Positions 23,922 through 32,161 of a stretch of DNA of 64,000 nt are shown here, one piece after another. Below the pieces are notes generated by a model. The model did not search any database and had not been told where the DNA came from. It saw only the letters and a list, made by a program, of their open reading frames with translations. The DNA comes from Streptomyces roseoverticillatus (lineage in GTDB: Bacteria; Actinomycetota; Actinomycetes; Streptomycetales; Streptomycetaceae): positions 1 through 64,000 of the forward strand of contig NZ_JOFL01000018.1 in assembly GCF_000719265.1 (NCBI RefSeq). Reading direction: 5' to 3'. How positions within the stretch are numbered: the stretch's first letter is position 1; every line of letters starts with the position of its first letter. A program made the translations under genes and the position numbers.

Positions 23922-23955
23922 CGCCTCCAGCGGGGTCCGCACCGGGCTGCGGGGG

Positions 23956-24095
23956 TCCGGCACCGCCGGTTCCCTGCGTTGTGGCGCTTCGCCGTTGCGG
24001 CGGAAGAAACAGCCCGCGGCTGTGGCGTGCCGGGCGCCGCCGGGCAATTCCTTCCGCCGCGACGGCGAAATGCCACGACGGCGAGAGTCCGGCGG
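23956..24095. repeat. Dispersed palindromic intergenic repeat, copy A
   Basis: Four conserved blocks: TCCGGCACCGCCGG (23956-23969), GTTGCGGCGGAAG (23994-24006), its inverse CTTCCGCCGCGAC (24051-24063), and a 23-base block (24073-24095, containing CGACGGCGAGAGTCCGGCGG). The blocks recur at 28485, 33833 and 45148. The two middle blocks can form a stem around a variable interior. This copy sits between two convergent genes. Confidence 0.75.
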
Positions 24096-24124
24096 GGTGC
24101 GCGGCCACCGCAAGCCACACGTGG

Positions 24125-25192
24125 TCACACAGGACGAGCCGCCCCCGCGAACGGCATCTCGTCGACCGGCGCGACCCGTACCGGCGCACCCGGGTGCGGG
24201 GCGTGGATCATCTTCCCGCCGCCGACGTAGAGCCCCACGTGGCTGATGCCGGAGTAGAAGAACACCAGGTCGCCGGGGGCGAGCGCGCTCCTGGAGACCC
24301 GCCGGCCCGCGTTGATCTGCGTGTACGTGGTGCGCGGCAGCGAGACGCCGGCCGCCTGCCAGGCGGCCTGGGTGAGGCCCGAGCAGTCGAAGGCGGCGGG
24401 ACCGGTCGCCCCCCACACGTAGGGCTTGCCGAGCGCGGCGTACGCGAACGCCACCGCCCGCGCGGCCCGCTCCGTGGGGACCTGCACGCCCTCCCGCAGG
24501 TCGGAGCGGTCGGCCCGGACGACCGTCGTGGCGCCGCGCACCGCGCCCGCGGCGTCCCCGCGCTCCACGGCGGCCCGCTCCTCGTCCGGCAGCTCCGCCA
24601 GCACGCGCCGCGCCTGCGCGAGCCTGCCCTCGACGTCGTGCTTGTGGCGGGCGAGGCCGGCCTGCTCGTGCTTGAGCTCCGCGAGGCGGGCGTCGGCGGC
24701 CGTACGGACCTGCTGCACCTCCCGCACCTCGCGCTCGTAGCGCTTGACGGCGACGGCCTGCCTGCTGCCCGCCTGATGGGCGAGCGAGGCCCGCTCCAGG
24801 TACTGGCCGGGGGAGGAGGACAGGATCAGCTGCACGCTCGCCGGCATGCCGCCCTCGCGGTACTGGGCGGTGGCGTAGGAGCCCAGGGCGTTGCGGGCGG
24901 CGTTGAGCCGCTCGGTCCTGCGGGCGGCCTGGTCCCGCAGCCCCTCCAGGCCGGCCTCGGCCCTGTCGGCCTTCTCCTTGGCGCCGTTGTAGCGCTCGGT
25001 GGCCTCCTCGGCCTCCTGGTAGTACCGGTCGACCTGGGCTCTGAGCTGTGCCGTGGAAGGCGGGGGAGCGGCCTGCGCGGTGCCGCCCGCGACCGTGGCG
25101 GTGGCGGCGCCCGCGAGGGCGAGGCCGGCCGCGGTCCGAACGGAGCCGCTGGTGAGCGGGTGCTGCCTGGGCTTGCGGTGCGCTGCTGCCAC
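24125..25192 (-). CDS. NlpC/P60 family peptidoglycan hydrolase
   Basis: A secreted endopeptidase of about 355 aa. A signal peptide (TAAGLALAGAATATVAGGTAQA) is followed by a long coiled coil (about 40-205) and a C-terminal NlpC/P60 domain with the catalytic cysteine in AFDCSGLTQAAW and histidine in ISHVGLYVG, and a third polar residue in MIHAPHPG. It cuts the D-Glu-meso-DAP bond of peptidoglycan stems, as RipA and PgdS-type enzymes do. The frame stays open upstream. I chose the GTG at 25192, which sits before the signal peptide with GGAAGGAAG upstream; the GTG at 25204 is an alternative. I looked for a c-di-AMP (ydaO) riboswitch upstream and could not recognise one. Confidence 0.88.
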   Translation of the reverse strand: MAAAHRKPRQHPLTSGSVRTAAGLALAGAATATVAGGTAQAAPPPSTAQLRAQVDRYYQEAEEATERYNGAKEKADRAEAGLEGLRDQAARRTERLNAARNALGSYATAQYREGGMPASVQLILSSSPGQYLERASLAHQAGSRQAVAVKRYEREVREVQQVRTAADARLAELKHEQAGLARHKHDVEGRLAQARRVLAELPDEERAAVERGDAAGAVRGATTVVRADRSDLREGVQVPTERAARAVAFAYAALGKPYVWGATGPAAFDCSGLTQAAWQAAGVSLPRTTYTQINAGRRVSRSALAPGDLVFFYSGISHVGLYVGGGKMIHAPHPGAPVRVAPVDEMPFAGAARPV

Positions 25193-25512
25193 GCCGGCCG
25201 TCACTTCCTTCCAGACCTGCTGTTCCTGCTCCGCCCGCGGGACCGGGTGGCCGCCGCCGGACGGTGCCGGCGGCGGCCCGCCACGAGGGGGGAGCGTGCG
25301 GGCCGCCGCCGTCTGCGCCAGGACGCTATTCCGCAAGGTCACGCTCCAGAACGCGGATGACCGGTAGTGGATGAAATCGATCAGGCGGCGCTGAGCGGTG
25401 ATCATGTCGGCCCCGCCCCCGCGGAGGGATGCATGCCGCGCGTGACCGAAGTGGCGATTGCGCCCCACCTGGCTGCCGGCGGGTGATATGGCCCCGGCTA
25501 GGGTTCGGCCCC
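25193..25512. other. Divergent upstream region of the NlpC/P60 and four-helix genes
   Basis: About 320 bases without a supported gene. On the minus strand a conceptual frame from an ATG at 25405 continues into the hydrolase but is Arg/Pro rich and would bury the signal peptide, so I read it as leader. CCGCCGCCGG/CCGGCGGCGG near 25250-25275 forms a strong hairpin in the minus-strand leader. On the plus strand TAGGGT (25499-25504) lies eight bases before the ATG at 25513. Confidence 0.45.
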
Positions 25513-25866
25513 ATGGACGTACTCATTCACGCCGTCGTCGGCCTGCACATCGTCGGCATCGGCGCGCTGCTCGGCGGCTTCATGACCCAGATGAAGGCCA
25601 TGGGCAAGGGCGAGGCGCGCATGGTGCCCGCCATGCTGCACGGCGCGCTGACCATGCTGGTCACCGGCGTGGCCCTGGTGGGCCTCCACCAGTCCCAGGA
25701 CGACACCCTCAACATGGTCAAGCTCGGCACCAAGCTGGCGCTGCTCGTCGTGATCCTCGGCCTCGTCTACGTCAAGCGCGACGACGAGAAGGTCCCGGCC
25801 CCGGTCTTCGGCACCGTGGGCGCGCTCACCGCGGCCAACATCTTCATCGCCGTGATGTGGGTGTGA
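25513..25866 (+). CDS. Four-helix membrane protein of unknown function
   Basis: A 117-aa integral membrane protein with four hydrophobic segments: residues 1-25 (LIHAVVGLHIVGIGALLGGFM), 40-60 (MLHGALTMLVTGVALVGLH), 70-88 (LGTKLALLVVILGLVYV) and 98-117 (VFGTVGALTAANIFIAVMWV). The HIVGIGALLGGF helix and the paired His residues recall small haem/copper or DUF2231-like membrane proteins, but I cannot name a family. A -10-like TAGGGT lies just before the ATG without a Shine-Dalgarno sequence, so the transcript is probably leaderless. The gene stands alone before pcrA. Confidence 0.8.
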   Translation: MDVLIHAVVGLHIVGIGALLGGFMTQMKAMGKGEARMVPAMLHGALTMLVTGVALVGLHQSQDDTLNMVKLGTKLALLVVILGLVYVKRDDEKVPAPVFGTVGALTAANIFIAVMWV

Positions 25867-25928
25867 CCAGCGGCGGGCGCCGCCCCCGGCTGTGGGGGTG
25901 ACCACTGTCGCCCGGAATGCGGGGCCGG

Positions 25929-25951
25929 GTGTCAGTGGGGCGGCCTAGACT
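25929..25951 (+). promoter_or_regulatory. PafBC-type DNA-damage promoter of pcrA
   Basis: GTGTCAGTG, eight bases, TAGACT. This fits the RecA-independent damage promoter tTGTCRGTG-N8-TAnnnT described in mycobacteria at every position except the weakly conserved first T. The -10 ends ten bases before the pcrA ATG. Confidence 0.7.
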
Positions 25952-25960
25952 CGGGAGGCG

Positions 25961-28447
25961 ATGAGCAGCCTCTTTGACGACAGCTTCCTGGCGGACCTCG
26001 GCCCCGCGGGCGAGGAGCACCCCCCGCCCCCGGAGGACGCGGCCCCGGAGCCGGTGCCGCACGACCTCTTCCAGGGCGCGTTCGACGTGCCCGTCCCCCG
26101 CGAGGCCTACTACCGCGACGGCGCCCACCGGCCCGTCGTGGACCCGGCCGCGCTGCTGGAGGGCATGAACGACCAGCAGCGCGCCGCCGTGGTGCACACG
26201 GGCTCCCCGCTGCTCATCGTCGCCGGCGCTGGCTCCGGCAAGACGCGCGTGCTCACCCACCGCATCGCCCACCTGCTCGGCTCCCGGCACGTGCACCCCG
26301 GCCAGATCCTCGCGATCACCTTCACCAACAAGGCCGCGGGCGAGATGAAGGAGCGCGTCGAGCAGCTCGTCGGCCCCCGCGCCAACGCCATGTGGGTGAT
26401 GACGTTCCACAGCGCGTGCGTGCGGATCCTGCGCCGCGAGAGCAAGAAGCTCGGCTTCACCTCCTCCTTCTCGATCTACGACGCCGCCGACTCCAAGCGG
26501 CTCATGGCGCTCGTCTGCCGGGACCTCGATCTCGACCCGAAGAAGTTCCCGCCGAAGTCCTTCAGCGCGAAGATCTCCAACCTCAAGAACGAGCTCATCG
26601 ACGAGGAGGCCTTCGCCGCGCAGGCGGCCGACGGTTTCGAGAAGACGCTCGCCGAGGCGTACGCGATGTACCAGTCGCGGCTGCGCGAGGCCAACGCCCT
26701 CGACTTCGACGACATCATCATGACCACGGTCCACCTGCTCCAGGCCTTCCCGGACGTGGCCGAGCACTACCGCCGCCGCTTCCGGCACGTCCTGGTCGAC
26801 GAGTACCAGGACACCAACCACGCGCAGTACACCCTGGTGCGCGAGCTCGTCGGCACCGCGGGCACGGACACCACGCCCGAGGAGGGCCCGGCCGAGCTGT
26901 GCGTCGTCGGCGACGCCGACCAGTCGATCTACGCCTTCCGCGGCGCCACGATCCGCAACATCCTCCAGTTCGAGGAGGACTACCCCGACGCCACGACGAT
27001 CCTCCTGGAGCAGAACTACCGCTCCACGCAGACGATCCTCAGCGCCGCCAACGCGGTCATCGAGCGCAACGAGAGCCGCCGCCCGAAGAACCTGTGGACC
27101 GAGGCCGGCGCCGGCCCGGACATCACGGGCTACGTCGCCGACACCGAGCACGACGAGGCCCAGTTCGTCGCCGACGAGATCGACCGCCTCACGGACGCCG
27201 GCGACGCCAAGGCGGGCGACGTCGCCGTCTTCTACCGCACCAACGCCCAGTCCCGCGTCTTCGAAGAGATCCTCATCCGCGTCGGCCTGCCCTACAAGGT
27301 CGTCGGCGGCGTGCGCTTCTACGAGCGCAAGGAGGTCCGCGACGTCCTGGCCTACCTGCGCGTCCTCGCCAACCCCGAGGACACCGTCCCGCTGCGCCGC
27401 ATCCTCAACGTGCCCAAGCGCGGCATCGGCGAGCGCGCCGAGGCCATGATCGACGCCCTGTCGCTGCGCGAGAAGATCAGCTTCTCGCAGGCGCTGCGCC
27501 GCGTCGACGAGGCCTACGGCATGGCCGCCCGCTCGGCGAACGCGGTTAAGCGCTTCAACGTCCTGATGGAGGAGCTCCGCACCATCGTCGAGTCCGGTGC
27601 CGGCCCGGCCACGGTGCTGGAGGCGGTCCTGGAGCGCACCGGCTACCTCGCCGAGCTGCAGGCCTCCACCGACCCCCAGGACGAGACCCGCGTGGAGAAC
27701 CTGCAGGAGCTCGCGGCCGTGGCCCTGGAGTTCGAGCAGGAGCGCGCCTCCGCGGAGGGCGCCGAGAACCCCGGCACGCTGGCCGAGTTCCTGGAGAAGG
27801 TCGCCCTCGTCGCCGACTCCGACCAGATCCCCGACGAGGACGCGGAGGGCACGGGCGTCATCACGCTGATGACCCTCCACACGGCGAAGGGCCTGGAGTT
27901 CCCCGTCGTCTTCCTCACCGGCATGGAGGACGGCGTCTTCCCGCACATGCGCGCCCTCGGCCAGACCAAGGAGCTGGAGGAGGAGCGGCGCCTCGCCTAC
28001 GTGGGCATCACCCGCGCCCGCGAGCGGCTGTACCTGACGCGCGCGAGCATGCGCAGCGCCTGGGGCCAGCCCGCGTACAACCCTCCGTCGCGGTTCCTGG
28101 AGGAGATCCCGGACCGGTACGTGCAGTGGCGGCGCACCGGGCCGTCGAAGCCGTCGGCGTCGATGAGCTCGATCGGCTCGGGGAGCTCGGGCGGTGGGCT
28201 GGGCTCCGGGATCACGTCGGGCTTCACGTCGCGCAAGGCCGGCCCGTCCGGCTTCGCCACGCGCCGTGCGAAGGACCGGCCGGTGGTGGCGCTCGCCGTG
28301 GGCGACCGCGTCACGCACGACTCGTTCGGGCTCGGCACCGTCGTCGCCGTCAAGGGCAGTGGTGACAACGCCGAGGCCACGGTCGACTTCGGCGAGGAGA
28401 AGCCGAAGCGGCTGCTCCTGCGGTACGCGCCGGTCGAGAAGCTGTAG
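25961..28447 (+). CDS. pcrA: ATP-dependent 3'-5' DNA helicase PcrA/UvrD
   Basis: An 828-aa superfamily 1A helicase used in nucleotide excision repair and in removing proteins or stalled polymerase from DNA. After an acidic N-terminal extension of about 65 residues, the motifs appear in order: Q motif MNDQQRAAV, Walker A GAGSGKT, TFTNKAA (Ia), VDEYQDTN (II), DADQSIYAFRGA (III), EQNYRSTQTIL (IV), TLHTAKGLEFPVVF (V), YVGITRARERLYL (VI). The C-terminus (GDRVTHDSFGLGTVVAVKG) is the Tudor-like RNA-polymerase-binding module of PcrA. The ATG follows GGGAGG. Its damage-type promoter agrees with induction of uvrD1 in mycobacteria. It converges with the M23 peptidase gene. Confidence 0.97.
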   Translation: MSSLFDDSFLADLGPAGEEHPPPPEDAAPEPVPHDLFQGAFDVPVPREAYYRDGAHRPVVDPAALLEGMNDQQRAAVVHTGSPLLIVAGAGSGKTRVLTHRIAHLLGSRHVHPGQILAITFTNKAAGEMKERVEQLVGPRANAMWVMTFHSACVRILRRESKKLGFTSSFSIYDAADSKRLMALVCRDLDLDPKKFPPKSFSAKISNLKNELIDEEAFAAQAADGFEKTLAEAYAMYQSRLREANALDFDDIIMTTVHLLQAFPDVAEHYRRRFRHVLVDEYQDTNHAQYTLVRELVGTAGTDTTPEEGPAELCVVGDADQSIYAFRGATIRNILQFEEDYPDATTILLEQNYRSTQTILSAANAVIERNESRRPKNLWTEAGAGPDITGYVADTEHDEAQFVADEIDRLTDAGDAKAGDVAVFYRTNAQSRVFEEILIRVGLPYKVVGGVRFYERKEVRDVLAYLRVLANPEDTVPLRRILNVPKRGIGERAEAMIDALSLREKISFSQALRRVDEAYGMAARSANAVKRFNVLMEELRTIVESGAGPATVLEAVLERTGYLAELQASTDPQDETRVENLQELAAVALEFEQERASAEGAENPGTLAEFLEKVALVADSDQIPDEDAEGTGVITLMTLHTAKGLEFPVVFLTGMEDGVFPHMRALGQTKELEEERRLAYVGITRARERLYLTRASMRSAWGQPAYNPPSRFLEEIPDRYVQWRRTGPSKPSASMSSIGSGSSGGGLGSGITSGFTSRKAGPSGFATRRAKDRPVVALAVGDRVTHDSFGLGTVVAVKGSGDNAEATVDFGEEKPKRLLLRYAPVEKL

Positions 28448-28484
28448 CCCTTCCGGCGGATATCCGGCAGGGGCTGCGGCCCGG

Positions 28485-28584
28485 TTCGGCACCGCCGGGA
28501 CACGCCGTCTCGCCTGCTCGTCGTTGCGGCGGAAGAAAGTTGCCCGCCGCAACGGCGATCACCACAACAGCGAGGGTCCGGCGG
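28485..28584. repeat. Dispersed palindromic intergenic repeat, copy B
   Basis: The same four blocks as copy A: TTCGGCACCGCCGG (28485-28498), GTTGCGGCGGAAG (28523-28535), its inverse CCGCCGCAAC (28544-28553), and the 23-base block at 28562-28584, which differs from copy A at three positions. The interior is much shorter here, so the stem is a compact hairpin. It lies between the convergent pcrA and M23 genes. Confidence 0.75.
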
Positions 28585-28627
28585 AATGGACGCTGTCCGC
28601 AACCGGCGCGTTCGTCGGCCGGGATCG

Positions 28628-30334
28628 CTACGTCGGGTCGAAGCCGTGCGACCGCAGCCACGGCAGCGGGTCGACGGCCGAGCCGCCGGGCCGCACTTCG
28701 AAGTGCAGGTGCGGGCCGGTGGAGTTGCCGGAGTTGCCGGAGTAGGCGATGACGTCACCGGCCTTGACCTGGCCGGACCGGAGCTTGGTGCTGCTCAGGT
28801 GGCAGTACCAGGTCTCGACGCCGTCGGGCGAGGTCACTATGGCCATGTTCCCGTAGGCCACGTTGTACTGCGTGCGGACCGTGCCGTCCGTGGCGGCCAT
28901 GACGGGCGTGCCGTAGGCGACGGGGAAGTCGATGCCGGTGTGCACCGACATCCAGTTGACGCCCGCCTGGCCGTACATCGCGCTGAGGCCGTGCTGCGTG
29001 ACGGGGAGGGAGTACTTCGGCCGCTCGGCCTCCTTGCGGGCCGCTTCCTCCGCTTTACGTTTCTTCTCCGCTTCCTGGCGCGCCTTGAGGTCGATGCGCT
29101 CCTGGGTGCGGTTGGCGCGGGTCGCGAAGTCGTCGGCGCCGTGGCTGAGGCTCGCGAGCTGGGTGTCCAGCTTGCTGTTGGCCATGGCCGGGGCGGGGGC
29201 GTTGTCGGGGGCGGAGGCGGCCTGGGGCTTGCTGTCGCTCTGCCCGCCGGAGACGGTTGCGGCGGCGATCCCGGCGACCCCTATGACGGCGGCCGAGGGC
29301 ACGGCGATGGTCAGCAGGGCCTTGCGGCGGGGGCGGTAGCCGGTGCGGGACGGGGCGCTCTTGCGGCGGCCGGCCCGCGAGTGGGCGTCGCGGCCGCGGG
29401 TCTCGCCGCCGTGGGGGCGGGCCTCGCCGGGGGTGTCGTCGCCCGGGCCCGGGACGTCGCCGTCGCCGGCCGGGGGAACGAACAGCATGGCCTGCGTCTC
29501 GGCGTTCGCGACGGCACCGGCGGGGGAGAGGCCACCCTCGGGGCCGGCCTGCGGGGCGCCCGCGTCGGCCGCGGCCTCCAGCGCCGCTTCCATCGCCTCG
29601 ATGCCGGAGAGGTCGGTCATGAGGGTCGGGGCGTGCTGCGGCTCGCCGGCCTCGGGGCCCCGGCCCGCGTCCGTGGCGGTGTACGCGCTGGTGTCCCAGA
29701 TCTGGGTCTGCCCGGCGCCGGTGTCCCACTGGTTCTGGGCGCCCGAGGTGTCCCACTGCCCGGAGACGTCCCACTGGCCCTGTGCGGCGGCCTGCCCGGC
29801 GCCGGTGTCCCAGGAGGAGAACTGCCCGGTGCCGCTCGTGTCCCAGCTCTGGCCCTGCGCGTGCGCCTGCGCCATCGACGGGTCGGCGGCGGGCTGCTGC
29901 GCGGAGAAGCCGCCCTGCCCGGTCATCTCCCAGTGCCCGGAGGTGTCGTAGGCACCGCCGGCGCCCCAGGCGCTCGGCGTCATGGCGCTCGTGTCCCACT
30001 GCCCCGTGGGGGGAGTCGCGATGGCGCCGGAGGTGTCCCACTGGCCGGTGGCGTCGGCCTGCCCGGTGTCCACGGCGGTGTAGGCGCTGAAGTCCCAGAT
30101 CTGGGTCTGGCCGGTGGCGCCCCACTGGCTCGTGGTGCTGTTCCCCCAGGTCCCGTCCGGGGACTGCCCCCAGCCCGTGGTCTCCCACTGGCCGCTGTCA
30201 TAGCCGTCGTAACCGTCGTACCCGGTGTAGTTGTGCGGTGCGCTCTGCTGACCGTACGACGCGTAGTGCCCGTAGGAGCCGTCCTGAGCGGGGACGGACG
30301 GGCCGGGGCCCGCCGCCGGGTGACGGTCGTTCAC
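28628..30334 (-). CDS. M23 family metallopeptidase with Trp-Asp-Thr repeat tail
   Basis: A membrane-anchored LytM-type endopeptidase of about 568 aa. The C-terminal M23 domain (last 130 residues) has the zinc/catalytic motifs HTGIDFPV and HLHFEV. One transmembrane helix (LLTIAVPSAAVIGVAGIAAATV) lies near residue 345, followed by a coiled coil rich in Lys/Glu (RTQERIDLKARQEAEKKRK). The long N-terminal part is cytosolic and low in complexity. About ten units of the type GQWDTSG, QIWDTSA or SSWDTGA occur between residues 45 and 230, after a Tyr/Gly-rich start. Three GTG codons (30340, 30337, 30334) are consecutive; I chose the last because relatives begin MNDRHP. AAAGAG lies upstream. The repeat tail is unusual for this family. 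Confidence 0.85.
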   Translation of the reverse strand: MNDRHPAAGPGPSVPAQDGSYGHYASYGQQSAPHNYTGYDGYDGYDSGQWETTGWGQSPDGTWGNSTTSQWGATGQTQIWDFSAYTAVDTGQADATGQWDTSGAIATPPTGQWDTSAMTPSAWGAGGAYDTSGHWEMTGQGGFSAQQPAADPSMAQAHAQGQSWDTSGTGQFSSWDTGAGQAAAQGQWDVSGQWDTSGAQNQWDTGAGQTQIWDTSAYTATDAGRGPEAGEPQHAPTLMTDLSGIEAMEAALEAAADAGAPQAGPEGGLSPAGAVANAETQAMLFVPPAGDGDVPGPGDDTPGEARPHGGETRGRDAHSRAGRRKSAPSRTGYRPRRKALLTIAVPSAAVIGVAGIAAATVSGGQSDSKPQAASAPDNAPAPAMANSKLDTQLASLSHGADDFATRANRTQERIDLKARQEAEKKRKAEEAARKEAERPKYSLPVTQHGLSAMYGQAGVNWMSVHTGIDFPVAYGTPVMAATDGTVRTQYNVAYGNMAIVTSPDGVETWYCHLSSTKLRSGQVKAGDVIAYSGNSGNSTGPHLHFEVRPGGSAVDPLPWLRSHGFDPT

Positions 30335-30468
30335 CACCACGTCTCTTTCGCCGAGGGAGGAGAATTAGCGGCGACTGTACCCGGCGGTACGGTACGGCGA
30401 CAATCTTCGTCACGTTTCGGGCGGCGGGGGTCCGGGCATTTGGCCGCCTTTTGGCGGACTGAACCCAC

Positions 30469-30505
30469 GAAAACCGATTTGACGTTCGACTTGCGTTCGG
30501 TTTTC
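30469..30505 (-). terminator. Low-GC hairpin at the end of the lipase gene
   Basis: GAAAACCGA (30469-30477) and TCGGTTTTC (30497-30505) are perfect 9-base inverted arms with a 19-base interior that overlaps the lipase stop codon. Read on the minus strand the stem ends in a T-rich run, as in a terminator. Confidence 0.5.
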
Positions 30506-31376
30506 AGGCGACGGAAGCCGCTCCCGAAGCATCCTCCGCTGTTTCTTCCGTGGTCAGGGCCTGTCGGATGCCGGCCGCTACCTCCCAGTGCACGGGCAGC
30601 GCCAGGTGTCCCACGCCCGTCACCCGCACATTGCGCGCGCTCAGATCCGGGTGGTCGATGCGCGCGCATTCCACGGGCACCATCAATTGGTCCAGGTCGC
30701 TCCAGAAACTGATGAAATGCGTTGCGCAATCCGGTGCGGGGCCCGCGAGTTCGCCGACGACGTCCGATCCCGGGTGCATCTGGCGCACCAGGGGATGCGC
30801 GGTCAGGAGGGAGGCCGCGCGCGTGCCGGAGTGCGGGGTGCCGAGCGTGACCAGGACCCTGACGCGGACGTCCCCGCCCATCCGCTGGACGTAGTACCGC
30901 GCGATCAGGCCGCCGAGGCTGTGCCCCACTACGTCGACCCGCTGCTGCCCGGTGCGGGCGCAGATGTCCTCCACGTGCCGGCCCAGCAGCCGGGCCGCGG
31001 TGCGGATGTCGCAGGTCAGGGGCGAGTAGTTGAGGGATTCGACCTGTTTCCAGCCGTGCCGGCGCAGGGATCTGCGCAACAGGACGAACACCGAACGGTT
31101 GTCGATGAAGCCGTGCAGCAACAGAACAGGCAGATGACCTTCTTGTTCTGTTTCGACGGATTCGTGCAGTGCGGGCGTGTCGGGCGTGTCGCCGGCGCCC
31201 GGGAGCGCGGGCAGCGCCCGCCGCGGCGGCGGCCGCTCCTGCACCACCCCGGTCGGGTACAGCAGCAGATGACCGGTGAGTATCGCCAGCTCCAGCACCG
31301 AGGACCGGATGAGCGCGGTCGACGGGCGCAGGAGTGCGGCGAGGATGGTGATGAACGGCAGGGTTCTGGTCCTCAT
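30504..31376 (-). CDS. Triacylglycerol lipase-like alpha/beta hydrolase
   Basis: A 290-aa protein with an N-terminal hydrophobic anchor (about residues 8-45) and a lipase/PGAP1-like hydrolase domain. The oxyanion motif is LLLHGFIDN, the nucleophile elbow is VVGHSLGGLIARYY, and the histidine lies in VTGVGHLALPVHWE near residue 265. It acts at or outside the membrane on an ester or lipid. The ATG at 31376 follows GGGAGG with good spacing. In Streptomyces this gene commonly stands next to the cobalamin-binding mutase subunit, with which it is divergent here. Confidence 0.85.
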   Translation of the reverse strand: MRTRTLPFITILAALLRPSTALIRSSVLELAILTGHLLLYPTGVVQERPPPRRALPALPGAGDTPDTPALHESVETEQEGHLPVLLLHGFIDNRSVFVLLRRSLRRHGWKQVESLNYSPLTCDIRTAARLLGRHVEDICARTGQQRVDVVGHSLGGLIARYYVQRMGGDVRVRVLVTLGTPHSGTRAASLLTAHPLVRQMHPGSDVVGELAGPAPDCATHFISFWSDLDQLMVPVECARIDHPDLSARNVRVTGVGHLALPVHWEVAAGIRQALTTEETAEDASGAASVA

Positions 31377-31730
31377 GGCCGGCCTCCCGAACGGCACCCG
31401 GGAAGCGCGGCTGTCGTCCCCCGTGTGCGCCCATGGGCAGCTGCGCGCGGACGGCCGCACCGCTGTGCCGTGCGGCTGTCGGCACAGTGGTGCGGCGGCC
31501 TCACCCGCGGCTCCCCTCGCGACCGCCCTAAGACTCGCCGCCCCGGCGACGCGGGTGGCTGGGCGACCCGTAAGACGCGGAAGCGCGCGGACGGTGCGTA
31601 GCGACGTGTTGTCCCACGTGTGATTTCCCCCTCGCTCCGCACCGCGAAACAGCCGCGTGCGGGATGCTGGAGATAACGTTCGTTCACATCCCTGGGCGCC
31701 GGTTACCGGCGGTCGTACATGGAGGCAGTG
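31377..31730. other. 354-bp divergent intergenic region
   Basis: It lies between the lipase and mutase-subunit starts. Short frames on both strands have no support. An ACGTG/CACGT inverted pair (about 31602-31618) and an A+T-richer stretch GAGATAACGTTCGTTCACA (about 31671-31689) are the only promoter-like features I can see. Confidence 0.35.
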
Positions 31731-32144
31731 ATGGGAGTGACCGGTCCGATCCGCGTAGTGGTGGCCAAGCCGGGACTGGACGGCCATGACCGCGGCGCGA
31801 AGGTCATCGCGCGGGCGCTGCGCGACGCCGGCATGGAGGTCATCTACACCGGCCTCCACCAGACGCCCGAGCAGATCGTGGACACCGCCATCCAGGAGGA
31901 CGCCGACGCGATCGGCCTGTCCATCCTCTCCGGCGCCCACAACACCCTCTTCGCCAAGGTCCTGGAGCTGCTCCGCGAGCGCGACGCGGAGGACATCAAG
32001 GTCTTCGGCGGCGGGATCATCCCCGAGGCGGATATCCCGCCGCTGAAGGAGCAGGGCGTCGCCGCGATCTTCACCCCCGGGGCCACGACGGCCTCGATCG
32101 TGGAGTGGGTCAACGCGAACGTCCGCCAGCCGACGGAGGCCTGA
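31731..32144 (+). CDS. icmB: Cobalamin-binding small subunit of acyl-CoA mutase (isobutyryl-CoA mutase type)
   Basis: A 137-aa B12-binding protein. [16 protein letters not shown] carries the DxHxxG motif whose histidine is the lower axial ligand of adenosylcobalamin. [12 protein letters not shown] and [11 protein letters not shown] complete the flavodoxin-like fold. It is the stand-alone small subunit that pairs with a large catalytic subunit encoded elsewhere, as isobutyryl-CoA mutase IcmA/IcmB does in Streptomyces. It interconverts isobutyryl-CoA and n-butyryl-CoA and feeds polyketide and valine metabolism. The ATG at 31731 follows GGAGG; an ATG at 31719 is less likely. A methylmalonyl-type partner cannot be excluded from this subunit alone. 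Confidence 0.9.
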   Translation: MGVTGPIRVVVAKPGLDGHDRGAKVIARALRDAGMEVIYTGLHQTPEQIVDTAIQEDADAIGLSILSGAHNTLFAKVLELLRERDAEDIKVFGGGIIPEADIPPLKEQGVAAIFTPGATTASIVEWVNANVRQPTEA

Positions 32145-32161
32145 CGGCGCCGCGGCCCGCC

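Noticed and set aside
25205..25405. c-di-AMP (ydaO-type) riboswitch upstream of the NlpC/P60 gene
   Set aside because: Such riboswitches precede some Streptomyces cell-wall hydrolase genes, but I could not recognise the conserved core here. A covariance-model search (Rfam ydaO-yuaA) would decide.
31276..31687. Short frames on both strands before icmB
   Set aside because: They overlap the lipase N-terminus or consist of Arg/Ala/Thr low complexity without start context. I read the region as promoter.
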